Positions 16,992 to 24,334 of a stretch of DNA of 32,968 nt are shown piece by piece. Origin of the DNA: Lactonifactor longoviformis DSM 17459 (lineage in GTDB: Bacteria > Bacillota > Clostridia > Lachnospirales > Lachnospiraceae); NCBI RefSeq assembly GCF_900129135.1, contig NZ_FQVI01000035.1:1-32968 (forward strand), given 5' to 3'. The number at the start of each line of letters is the position of its first letter. Within the stretch, counting starts at the first letter, position 1. The position numbers and the translations under genes are program-made. The notes below the pieces were generated by a model that saw only the letters and a list, made by a program, of their open reading frames with translations, was not told the DNA's origin and made no database searches.

Positions 16992-17095
16992 ATGTGACGT
17001 AGTGCGAAAATACCCGGTCCCTGCCCCGGCGAAGGTATTTTACATTATAGATTTTAAGTTAAAAAATTATTGAATCCATATGTAAAACAGGAGGT
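16992..17095 (+). promoter_or_regulatory. Structured leader of rplM (L13 leader-like)
   Basis: The leader contains a hairpin in which AAAATACC (17007-17014) pairs with GGTATTTT (17034-17041), closing a GC-rich apical part with CCGG repeats. Autoregulatory leaders before rplM, bound by L13, are known in Firmicutes. The position and structure fit that class, but the covariance match was not tested. Confidence 0.55.
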
Positions 17096-17101
17096 AAAAC
17101 C

Positions 17102-17530
17102 ATGAACAGTTATATGGCTAATCCAGATAAGGTTGAAAGAAAATGGTATGTAGTAGACGCTGATGGACAGACATTAGGCCGTCTCGCATCTGAAATTGCT
17201 AAGGTATTAAGAGGAAAGAATAAACCAATCTATACTCCTCATATCGATACAGGAGATTATGTAATCGTTGTAAACGCTGACAAGATCAATGTTACAGGTA
17301 AAAAATTAGACCAGAAAGTTTATTACCACCATTCAGACTATGTAGGCGGAATGAAAGAAACTACATTAAGAGAAATGTTAGCAAAGAAACCTGAAAAAGT
17401 AATCGAGCTTGCAGTTAAGGGTATGCTTCCAAAGGGACCTTTAGGAAGAGCAATGATCGGTAAACTTCACGTATACGCTGGACCGGAGCATAAGCATGAA
17501 GCTCAGAAACCAGAAGTATTAACATTTTAG
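17102..17530 (+). CDS. rplM: 50S ribosomal protein L13 (uL13)
   Basis: This 142-residue protein is a full-length uL13: [17 protein letters not shown] near the start, [29 protein letters not shown] and the [13 protein letters not shown] block. It is an early assembly protein of the large subunit. AGGAGG stands upstream of the ATG. The gene is led by a consensus promoter and a structured leader and is followed by rpsI after 16 bases, the conserved pair. Codon use favours the highly expressed set (many TTA, AAA and GTA codons), unlike the GC-richer neighbours. Confidence 0.98.
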   Translation: MNSYMANPDKVERKWYVVDADGQTLGRLASEIAKVLRGKNKPIYTPHIDTGDYVIVVNADKINVTGKKLDQKVYYHHSDYVGGMKETTLREMLAKKPEKVIELAVKGMLPKGPLGRAMIGKLHVYAGPEHKHEAQKPEVLTF

Positions 17531-17546
17531 TAGGAGGTAAAAAACA

Positions 17547-17939
17547 TTGGCTAATTCAAAATTCTACGGAACCGGAAGAAGAAAAAAATCTATCGCAAGA
17601 GTATATTTAGTACCTGGAACAGGTAAGATTACAATCAATAAAAGAGACATTGATGAGTATTTAGGATTAGAGACATTAAAAGTTATCGTTCGTCAGCCGT
17701 TAGTGGCAACAGAGACCGCTGATAAGTTTGATGTATTAGTAAATGTTCATGGCGGCGGTTATACCGGACAGGCTGGTGCTATCCGTCACGGCATTGCCAG
17801 AGCACTGCTTCAGGCAGACGATGATTTCAGACCAGTTCTCAAAAAAGCCGGATATCTGACAAGAGATCCAAGAATGAAAGAGAGAAAGAAATACGGTCTC
17901 AAAGCAGCTCGTCGTGCACCGCAGTTCTCAAAGAGATAA
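17547..17939 (+). CDS. rpsI: 30S ribosomal protein S9 (uS9)
   Basis: This 130-residue protein begins [19 protein letters not shown] after the first two residues and ends with PQFSKR, the basic tail that reaches the P-site tRNA. The middle has [20 protein letters not shown]. It is complete. The start codon is TTG, placed by AGGAGG nine bases upstream and by the absence of any ATG that would keep the conserved N-terminus. It is cotranscribed with rplM and followed by a terminator. Confidence 0.97.
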   Translation: MANSKFYGTGRRKKSIARVYLVPGTGKITINKRDIDEYLGLETLKVIVRQPLVATETADKFDVLVNVHGGGYTGQAGAIRHGIARALLQADDDFRPVLKKAGYLTRDPRMKERKKYGLKAARRAPQFSKR

Positions 17940-17978
17940 TCATACGTTTCAGAACGTCCAATTTCAAAAAGATCTCAC

Positions 17979-18011
17979 AACTCCTCAGGACTTTGGTTTT
18001 GGGGAGTTTTT
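17979..18011 (+). terminator. Terminator after rpsI
   Basis: AACTCC (17979-17984) pairs with GGAGTT (18003-18008) through a stem with one mismatch and a loop rich in T and G. It is followed by T-rich DNA (TTTAATTCTTTTTATT). Confidence 0.7.
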
Positions 18012-18296
18012 AATTCTTTTTATTAGAGAACTGTGATAAAATCAAGTTATCTTGATAGTTAAATAATTATAACTAAAGGAGGGGATGATATTCCGGTAAC
18101 AGATATAGATGAGGCGAAAGTGTCCAGATTAATTTGAACCAAGTGAAAAATAAGGGTAAACCTTTCGCAGGAATTGAAAGAGGTAAAATTATTCAAAATA
18201 AAGCATTATACTCAATAAAAAAGATGAAAATGGAATTCGTCTGCTGCTTGTTCTGTTTATAACTGGCAGGGGGACGAGGGTAGGGAGGACATACGA
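18012..18296. other. Non-coding stretch with palindromes and an orphan start site
   Basis: Together with the terminator before it, this is a gap of about 350 bases with no gene. It holds the inverted repeats ATCAAG-N4-CTTGAT (18041-18056) and TAGTTA-N8-TAACTA (18056-18075), directly followed by AAAGGAGGGG and an ATG that opens only four codons. This looks like the control region of a gene that has been lost. The rest is AT-rich with stops in all frames. Confidence 0.5.
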
Positions 18297-18920
18297 TTGA
18301 ATAATCAGGAACGCAGAGATCTTGGGATGGCTTATATTGCAGATGAATCCGTCATGGAGGAACAGAAGGTTTGCAGAAAAATTCTGCATAGGCTGAATAC
18401 TGCAGACCCTTCAAACTTTGATGAAATCGGAAGAATTGTAAAGGAGTTACTGGGCAAATCGGAACAAGCATGTATCAATCCCCCGTTTTATTGTGATTAT
18501 GGCACTCATATTGAGGTTGGAAAAAACTTCTTCGCAAACTATAACTGCACGATTATAGATGTGGCAAAGGTGACAATTGGGGATAATTGTCAGATGGCCC
18601 CGAATGTGGCAATTTATACAGCCGGACATCCGGTGCATCCCACAGCAAGGAATACCCTGTATGAATATGGAATTGAAGTAACCATCGGGGACAATGTATG
18701 GATTGGCGGCAATACCGTTATTCTCCCCGGGGTTCATATCGGAAGCAATACCGTCATTGGTGCGGGAAGTGTTGTTTCTAAGGATATTCCGGATTGGGTG
18801 GTTGCCGTGGGAAATCCCTGCAGAGTGGTTCGGAAAATCACGGAGGAAGATAAGAAGTTTTTATATAAAGACAGAGTATTTGATGATGAAGTCCTGGATG
18901 TAATACAACGGCTGGAGTGA
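18297..18920 (+). CDS. Sugar O-acetyltransferase, maltose/galactoside type
   Basis: This 207-residue protein has an N-terminal maltose-acetyltransferase segment (residues 10-60) and left-handed parallel beta-helix hexapeptide repeats (IEVGKN, VTIGDN, VTIGDNVWIGGNTVILPGV, IGSNTVIGAGSVV). The catalytic histidine is probably His111 in TAGHPVHP. Enzymes of this group move acetyl from acetyl-CoA to free sugars or galactosides in the cytoplasm. The TTG start at 18297 has AGGGAGG nine bases before it; an ATG ten codons later is less well placed. It is a single gene with its own terminator. The exact sugar is unknown. Confidence 0.9.
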   Translation: MNNQERRDLGMAYIADESVMEEQKVCRKILHRLNTADPSNFDEIGRIVKELLGKSEQACINPPFYCDYGTHIEVGKNFFANYNCTIIDVAKVTIGDNCQMAPNVAIYTAGHPVHPTARNTLYEYGIEVTIGDNVWIGGNTVILPGVHIGSNTVIGAGSVVSKDIPDWVVAVGNPCRVVRKITEEDKKFLYKDRVFDDEVLDVIQRLE

Positions 18921-18952
18921 GAGGAAAGCGCTCAGCAGAAAACAGATAAAGG

Positions 18953-18986
18953 AAGAGGCGGGAAGAAGACTCCGGCCTCTTTCTTT
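18953..18986. terminator. Terminator after the acetyltransferase gene
   Basis: AAGAGGC (18953-18959) pairs with GCCTCTT (18975-18981), followed by TCTTT. On the minus strand the same hairpin lies just past the GntR gene, so it may serve both. Confidence 0.6.
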
Positions 18987-19036
18987 ATGCCTGCATATTC
19001 GAAGCAGCCGGCCTGGGGGACAAGTGCGGATAACAC

Positions 19037-20500
19037 CTAATATATTTCCGGAATCCGAATAGAAGATGCCCGGTAATAGCTGTATTTTTTAATCATATAC
19101 TTCTTGGCATGTTCTAATGTATAACGATAGCAATCTCTCATGCCGGCTGCAAATGCCTTTGCATTTCCTTCCTGCAGGTGCAGAACCGCTGCAATGATTT
19201 GTTGGTTGAGATTCTGAAGCACTTGCTTTTTCGTGTCATAATAAGCGATATAGTGACCCCATTCCGTAAGGCGGAATGCTTCTGTCAATATAGTTTGGAG
19301 AGGCTTCCATTCAATATGTTTTAAAATCGCCTCGAAAATATCAATGATACAAATGGAATCCTGCCGTGAGAATTTATCACATAATTCGTCCAATTCTTTT
19401 GAAGTAAACTTGGGAGCCGCCATCAAAGCCGCAGAGTAGATAATTAATGCCAGCAATTGGAGTGCATAAAGGTATTGGAGTGCCTCTTCTGTACGTCTTG
19501 GATTAGGAAGCAGCTGATTTACCCTGGAATCGTCCGGTTCGATCACAATAGTGCCCTTAGCGTTTAATGTCTTTACAAAACCTCTCTGCGCTAGTTCCCC
19601 CAATGCTTTTCTGATTGTGGATACGGAGACCCCGTACTGGTGTGCTAATTGTTTCTCATAAGGAAGATATGTTCCGCAGGGATATTCGCCATTGCCGATT
19701 TTCTGGTTCAAATCGCTGACGATTCTTGTGTAAAAGTAGTCTTTTCCGCGCGTTGGTCTCCATAAAAAGGAAGCAGATAAAGGCGCAGGACATGAAGAGG
19801 TCATACATGCTAAGTGATCCAAAGTGCCTGCAATGGAATCGGAAAGTGTTTGAAATAAATGTACTAACTGCCTATGCTTAACAGCAGGGTCGTTTCCTTT
19901 CAAAATATCTACAAGAACATCTGCATTGGATAGGGAGGGCCCCAGAAAGGTTTCTAAAAAGTAAGGACATTCCTCTGTAAAAAAGCTTAGATCATTATGA
20001 AGCTCAAAGGTGGAAAATAGGTTAGCAAGCAAGGGATTCCCCCCAATTTCTAATATCTCTTTTATAAACTTAGAAGAAGATCTCCACCCGTCTTTGGAAA
20101 GTCCAAGGCGTGATGCTTTTAATGCCTGCTTGTAATGAGGCATTATCTCTAAGTTTAAGTTCTGGGAAGCAAAGACAAGAAGGGGCGGTAATAGTAATCC
20201 AAAGGTCTTATATAGCTGTACAATACTCTCTCTTTTTCTCAATATGTCAAACTCCATGTCCCCGGCCCTTGAAGCACTCTTTCCTGAGAGAACGATTGGG
20301 GCAAGGCGCGGCTTTATATCAATAAATCCTTCATCTTTCAATACCTCTAGAACACAGTTAATCGTATAGCGGCTTGCATGGTACTGATTACAGAGCATCC
20401 TTGAAGATGGCAGACGATTACCTGGAGGAATCTGGCCATTTATAATGAGCTGCTTTATTTCATGATAGATAAATGAGAACTTGGTTTCTTGCGGTTCCAT
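19037..20500 (-). CDS. GntR-type regulator with two winged-helix domains
   Basis: This 487-residue protein has a GntR-type winged helix at residues 7-71 (IYHEIKQLIINGQIPPGNRL followed by the SSRMLCNQYHASRYTINCVL helix pair). A second one lies at 254-320 (IVSDLNQKIGNGEYPCGTYL, LAHQYGVSVSTIRKALGEL). Each is followed by a helical region of about 170-180 residues with no recognised effector domain. The chosen ATG has AGGAG eight bases upstream. A longer reading frame extends 30 codons further but would contain the TATAAT and CTGACA promoter itself, so that start is rejected. It is divergent from the response-regulator locus and may control it. Ligand and targets are unknown. Confidence 0.8.
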   Translation of the reverse strand: MEPQETKFSFIYHEIKQLIINGQIPPGNRLPSSRMLCNQYHASRYTINCVLEVLKDEGFIDIKPRLAPIVLSGKSASRAGDMEFDILRKRESIVQLYKTFGLLLPPLLVFASQNLNLEIMPHYKQALKASRLGLSKDGWRSSSKFIKEILEIGGNPLLANLFSTFELHNDLSFFTEECPYFLETFLGPSLSNADVLVDILKGNDPAVKHRQLVHLFQTLSDSIAGTLDHLACMTSSCPAPLSASFLWRPTRGKDYFYTRIVSDLNQKIGNGEYPCGTYLPYEKQLAHQYGVSVSTIRKALGELAQRGFVKTLNAKGTIVIEPDDSRVNQLLPNPRRTEEALQYLYALQLLALIIYSAALMAAPKFTSKELDELCDKFSRQDSICIIDIFEAILKHIEWKPLQTILTEAFRLTEWGHYIAYYDTKKQVLQNLNQQIIAAVLHLQEGNAKAFAAGMRDCYRYTLEHAKKYMIKKYSYYRASSIRIPEIY

Positions 20501-20527
20501 AATTCGTCTCCTGTCCATTCTGATTTT

Positions 20528-20556
20528 ATTATACTCTGTATAGGATGGATTGTCAG
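20528..20556 (-). promoter_or_regulatory. Promoter of the double-GntR gene
   Basis: On the minus strand CTGACA (20556-20551), 17 bases and TATAAT (20533-20528). The predicted start is about 20 bases before the ATG at 20500. Confidence 0.8.
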
Positions 20557-20598
20557 TAAAAAAACCACAGCTATATGTATACCTGTCCAATATGATTA

Positions 20599-20628
20599 TT
20601 GCGAGACCACAGAGAATGTATTTATAAT
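20599..20628 (+). promoter_or_regulatory. Promoter of the response-regulator locus
   Basis: TTGCGA (20599-20604), 18 bases and TATAAT (20623-20628). It faces away from the GntR promoter 43 bases away. The start near 20635 supports the ATG at 20664, which has AGGAGA upstream, rather than that at 20640. Confidence 0.7.
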
Positions 20629-20663
20629 AAAACCGTATTATGACAGGAGAGAGATTAAAAATA

Positions 20664-20990
20664 ATGGATAAGCAAAAAATCTTAATAGTAGACGATTCAG
20701 AAATAAATAGGGCTCTTTTGGCTGATATCCTTGAAGACCAATATGAGGTTGTGGAGGCAGATAACGGTGCAGCGGCAGTAGCACTTCTATCCCAGCACAG
20801 AATGGATTTTTCGCTTCTTCTTTTGGATATTATGATGCCGGAGATGGATGGGTTTGAGGTCCTGTCCTATATAAACAGATACCACTGGAACGACACATTT
20901 GCCGTTATTATGATATCTGCGGATGATTCCCCCGCAAATATAAGACGTGCTTACGACTTGGGGGCCTTACCGGGGAGGAATTTGAAGTGA
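20664..20990 (+). CDS. Response-regulator receiver domain, truncated
   Basis: This 108-residue product holds most of a CheY-like receiver: acidic pair Asp10-Asp11, phospho-acceptor Asp55 in LLLLDIMMPEMDG, and the conserved Ser85 in MISADD. After ANIRRAYDLG the sequence abruptly leaves the family. The fifth strand, its conserved Lys-Pro and the last helix are missing, replaced by ALPGRNLK and a stop. In another frame the following DNA reads LTGEEFEVIKTHAAIGAKM, the middle of an HD-GYP domain. The locus thus looks like a receiver/HD-GYP gene that lost about 130 codons and shifted frame. A receiver without its lysine is unlikely to signal normally. Confidence 0.75.
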   Translation: MDKQKILIVDDSEINRALLADILEDQYEVVEADNGAAAVALLSQHRMDFSLLLLDIMMPEMDGFEVLSYINRYHWNDTFAVIMISADDSPANIRRAYDLGALPGRNLK

Positions 20991-21463
20991 TAAAGACCCA
21001 TGCGGCAATCGGTGCAAAAATGCTGTCAGAATTACCCATTGAACAGCAGGAACTGCCTCTTGTCAAAGTGGCTTCTGAAATTTGTCGGTGGCATCACGAA
21101 AGATATGATGGAACCGGTTATCCGGATAAATTAGTGGGGGATGAAATACCCATTTCAGCCCAGGTGGTTTCCTTGGCAGATGTATACGATGCTCTAATCA
21201 GCGAGCGGTGCTATAAGAAAGCTTATACATATAGCGAAGCATTGACAACGATTTTGGAAGGACAATGCGGAACCTTTAATCCAATTCTGATACAATGTCT
21301 TCTGGAAATAGCCGATACGATTAAAACCGAGTTAAGGGATATCTCCCTAGCACAAGAGGATAAATATATTCGCAGCATGAGAAACAAAATAGATTATGAC
21401 AGACTGCTCACCCGTAAAAGGTGCAGTTCTCTGTCCCGCCTACAGTCATACGGGGAGGTATAG
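20987..21463 (+). pseudogene. HD-GYP domain fragment, lacks the HD dyad
   Basis: This 158-residue frame opens at GTG 20987, whose last two bases form the stop of the receiver fragment (GTGA overlap). GGGGAGG eight bases upstream could drive translation. It covers only the C-terminal part of an HD-GYP or HD_5 phosphodiesterase domain: IKTHAAIGAKML, then WHHERYDGTGYPDKL (metal-ligand histidines and the GYP signature) and SLADVYDAL. The upstream part with the catalytic His-Asp pair (normally in an LHDIGKI-like motif) is gone, so cyclic-di-GMP hydrolysis is not expected. It precedes the hybrid kinase by five bases, which fits a former kinase/response-regulator pair. Confidence 0.75.
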
Positions 21464-21468
21464 CATCA

Positions 21469-24024
21469 ATGAGCAGCAGACAACATAAGAATCCAACTAC
21501 GCACTTTCTGCTGTGCAGCTTCATTGGACTTCTGCTCTTTAGTGTAGTGGTTTTCAGCCTGCTGGGAGTCTATATGAATCGAAAAAGCAGAAAAACTATT
21601 TACGAAGTTGGAGAAATTTATATGGCAGGAATGAATGAGCAAATGTCCAGACACTTTGAGAATGTCATTAAACTGCGTTTTGCTCAGGTAGAAGGCATTA
21701 CATCCGTGGTTTCTGCAGAAAACAGCGACAGAGAGAGCCAATATGAGGAACTTGTTTACAGAGCACAGGTCAGAGGATTTGACTATTTAGCTATTTGCTC
21801 TAAGGAGGGAAACTTTGAAACTCTCTATGGTGAATCCATACAGCCAATTAATCCGTCCCCTTTTGTAGAGGCATTGCAGCAGGGAGAGCAAAGGGTTGCC
21901 GTAGGGGTTGATGCGGTTGGGAATGAAGTGGTATTATTTGGAGTAGAGGCTGATTATCCTATGAAAAATGGTGAGGAATGCATCGGGCTGACAGCGGCTG
22001 TTCCTCTGGATTATATCACTGAGTTTCTTTCCTTAGAGGACGAGGGGCAACTGACGTATTATCATATCATACGGCCGGATGGCAGTTTTGTAATACGCGA
22101 TTCTAATACTGAATTGTGGGAATACTTTAATCTGCTGCAGATGCAGCATAATTCAGCAGCAAACCAATCACTCTCAGACACTGGTCTAGAAGGGTTTGCT
22201 GATGCTCTGAAAGGCAATCAAAAGTACAGTGCAATTCTCAAGGTAAATGGTGGGGACCGGCAAATATATGGTATGCCATTGCCTTATTCTGAATGGTATT
22301 TAGTTGGGGTAATGCCCTACGGTGTATTGGACGAGACTATAAACAGCCTGAGTGATCAGCGTATACTCATTACATTGCTGTCCTGTGTTTCTGTGCTGCT
22401 CCTTCTGACCTTGATTTTTCTCCGCTACTTTTCCATGACCCGTATGCAGATGCAGGAGCTGGGGAAGGCGCGTCAGGCGGCCATTGAGGCAAGCAAGGCA
22501 AAAAGTGAATTTTTAGCTAATATGAGTCACGATATCCGAACCCCTATGAATGCGATAGTAGGTATGACTGCGATAGCCACGGCACACATTAATGACCGGG
22601 AACAGGTGAAGAATTGTCTTAGGAAAATTACATTGTCAAGCAAACACCTCTTAGGGCTAATTAATGATGTATTGGATATGTCGAAAATAGAAAGCGGCAA
22701 CTTGACTTTGACAACAGAGCAGATCTCTTTGAGAGAGGTTACTGAGGGCATTGTTAGTATTATGCAGCCTCAGGTGAAGGCAAAAGCCCAATATTTTGAT
22801 GTACATATTGAGAATATATTGACCGAAAATGTTTGGTGTGATGGAGTACGTCTGAATCAGGTCTTGCTTAACCTTTTGTCTAATGCCACTAAGTATACAC
22901 CTGAAGGAGGCTCTATACAGCTATCTCTGTCAGAAGAAAAATCTCCAAAAGGAGAAAATTTTGTGAGAATTCATATTAATGTTAAGGATAATGGAATCGG
23001 CATGACAACGGAATTCCTGAAAAAAATATATGAATCCTACAGCCGTGCGGACGGCAGCAGGGTGCATAAAACCGAGGGGGCCGGTTTGGGAATGGCAATC
23101 ACAAAATATATTGTGGATGCAATGGAAGGAACAATCGATGTACAGAGCACGCCTGGCAAAGGTACAGAATTCCATATTGTGGTAGATTTTGAAAAGGCTG
23201 CCGCCATAGAGGTGGATATGGTACTTCCCCCCTGGAATATGCTGGTAGTTGACGATGACGAATTGTTATGCAAAACCGCCGCAGGCGCACTGCGTTCCAT
23301 TGGAATTAGGGCAGAATGGACCCTGAGTGGAGAAAAGGCGGTGGAATTGGCAAACTATCGCCACAAAAAGAGAGACGACTATCAAATTATTCTATTAGAC
23401 TGGAAGCTGCCTGATATGAATGGTCTTCAGGTTGCAAGAGAGATTCGGCATAATTTAGGGAGTGAGATACCGATTCTGCTTATTTCTGCATACGACTGGG
23501 GCGAATTCGAGGCAGAGGCCAGGGACGCAGGAATCAGTGGTTTCATTTCCAAGCCGCTGTTTAAATCAACCTTATTTTATGGCCTCCGCCCGTATATGGG
23601 GGGTGAGGCAGCAAAGGACCTGGTATCGGAAAAAAATATAAATATGTCTGAGCGGCGTATCCTGCTTGCTGAGGATAATGAACTTAATTGGGAGATTACA
23701 AGGGAACTGCTGTCCGACCTGGGCGCTAAACTGGAATGGGCAGAAGATGGGCAGATATGTCTGAAGAAGTTCCGGGATTCACCCACGGGATATTACGATG
23801 TCATTCTCATGGATATACGGATGCCCAATATGACAGGGTACGAGGCGGCAAAGGCAATAAGAGGACTGGAACGTCCGGATTCTTCAACGGTTCCGATCCT
23901 TGCCATGACTGCGGATGCTTTTTCAGAGGATATCCAACAGTGTCTGGAATGCGGCATGAATGCCCATATAGCGAAGCCTATTGATGTCAAAGACTTAATC
24001 CGCCTGCTGAAAAAATACCTATGA
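21469..24024 (+). CDS. Hybrid sensor histidine kinase with two receiver domains
   Basis: This 851-residue protein has a first membrane helix at about 14-34, an extracellular sensor region of Cache-like type (about 35-300) and a second membrane helix near 305-325. The HisKA motif FLANMSHDIRTPMNAIVGM follows, with His354. The ATPase domain has N box NLLSNATKYTPEGG, DNGIGM and GAGLGMAIT. Receiver 1 has Asp644 in LLDWKLPDMNG. Receiver 2 has Asp782 in LMDIRMPNMTGYEA. The ATG is placed by GGGGAGG upstream; an in-frame GTG at 21421 is less likely. It probably once paired with the damaged receiver/HD-GYP gene just before it. The signal is unknown. Confidence 0.92.
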   Translation: MSSRQHKNPTTHFLLCSFIGLLLFSVVVFSLLGVYMNRKSRKTIYEVGEIYMAGMNEQMSRHFENVIKLRFAQVEGITSVVSAENSDRESQYEELVYRAQVRGFDYLAICSKEGNFETLYGESIQPINPSPFVEALQQGEQRVAVGVDAVGNEVVLFGVEADYPMKNGEECIGLTAAVPLDYITEFLSLEDEGQLTYYHIIRPDGSFVIRDSNTELWEYFNLLQMQHNSAANQSLSDTGLEGFADALKGNQKYSAILKVNGGDRQIYGMPLPYSEWYLVGVMPYGVLDETINSLSDQRILITLLSCVSVLLLLTLIFLRYFSMTRMQMQELGKARQAAIEASKAKSEFLANMSHDIRTPMNAIVGMTAIATAHINDREQVKNCLRKITLSSKHLLGLINDVLDMSKIESGNLTLTTEQISLREVTEGIVSIMQPQVKAKAQYFDVHIENILTENVWCDGVRLNQVLLNLLSNATKYTPEGGSIQLSLSEEKSPKGENFVRIHINVKDNGIGMTTEFLKKIYESYSRADGSRVHKTEGAGLGMAITKYIVDAMEGTIDVQSTPGKGTEFHIVVDFEKAAAIEVDMVLPPWNMLVVDDDELLCKTAAGALRSIGIRAEWTLSGEKAVELANYRHKKRDDYQIILLDWKLPDMNGLQVAREIRHNLGSEIPILLISAYDWGEFEAEARDAGISGFISKPLFKSTLFYGLRPYMGGEAAKDLVSEKNINMSERRILLAEDNELNWEITRELLSDLGAKLEWAEDGQICLKKFRDSPTGYYDVILMDIRMPNMTGYEAAKAIRGLERPDSSTVPILAMTADAFSEDIQQCLECGMNAHIAKPIDVKDLIRLLKKYL

Positions 24025-24036
24025 TACACATAATTT

Positions 24037-24066
24037 ATAAACGCGTGTCTGAGGGCACGCGTTTAT
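24037..24066 (+). terminator. Terminator after the hybrid kinase gene
   Basis: ATAAACGCGTG (24037-24047) pairs perfectly with CACGCGTTTAT (24056-24066). The T run is short, so efficiency is uncertain. Confidence 0.65.
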
Positions 24067-24334
24067 ATAGGCTGTCGACTTATGCCCCTCACAGTGTATT
24101 GTATTCACTTTCTATGCTTTTCCTCCAGCGATTTCACCATTCATTAATATCCCATATGAATAATTGGATTGGGCAATGCAGGATATTATATTTAGTCATA
24201 TTTAAGATTAAATTAATAATTTCTTAAAAAGGTGTAGATTTTATTAAGTCCTTATAGTAAAATGTTATATGTCATTTTATGTCGTATGATGAACAATGAC
24301 TAAAGTGAGCTTTTATTAAGGGAGAATTTTTTAT
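24067..24334. other. AT-rich intergenic region before the acyl-transfer operon
   Basis: Including the terminator this gap spans about 310 bases. It has no gene. The second half is very AT-rich and probably holds the operon promoter; a weak candidate is TAGATT (24235-24240) with TAAAAT (24258-24263). GGGAG precedes the ATG at 24335. Nothing else is evident. Confidence 0.4.

Noticed and set aside
20501-20590. Upstream extension of the GntR gene by 30 codons
   Set aside because: The extension contains the CTGACA-17-TATAAT promoter, and a good AGGAG site serves the ATG at 20500.
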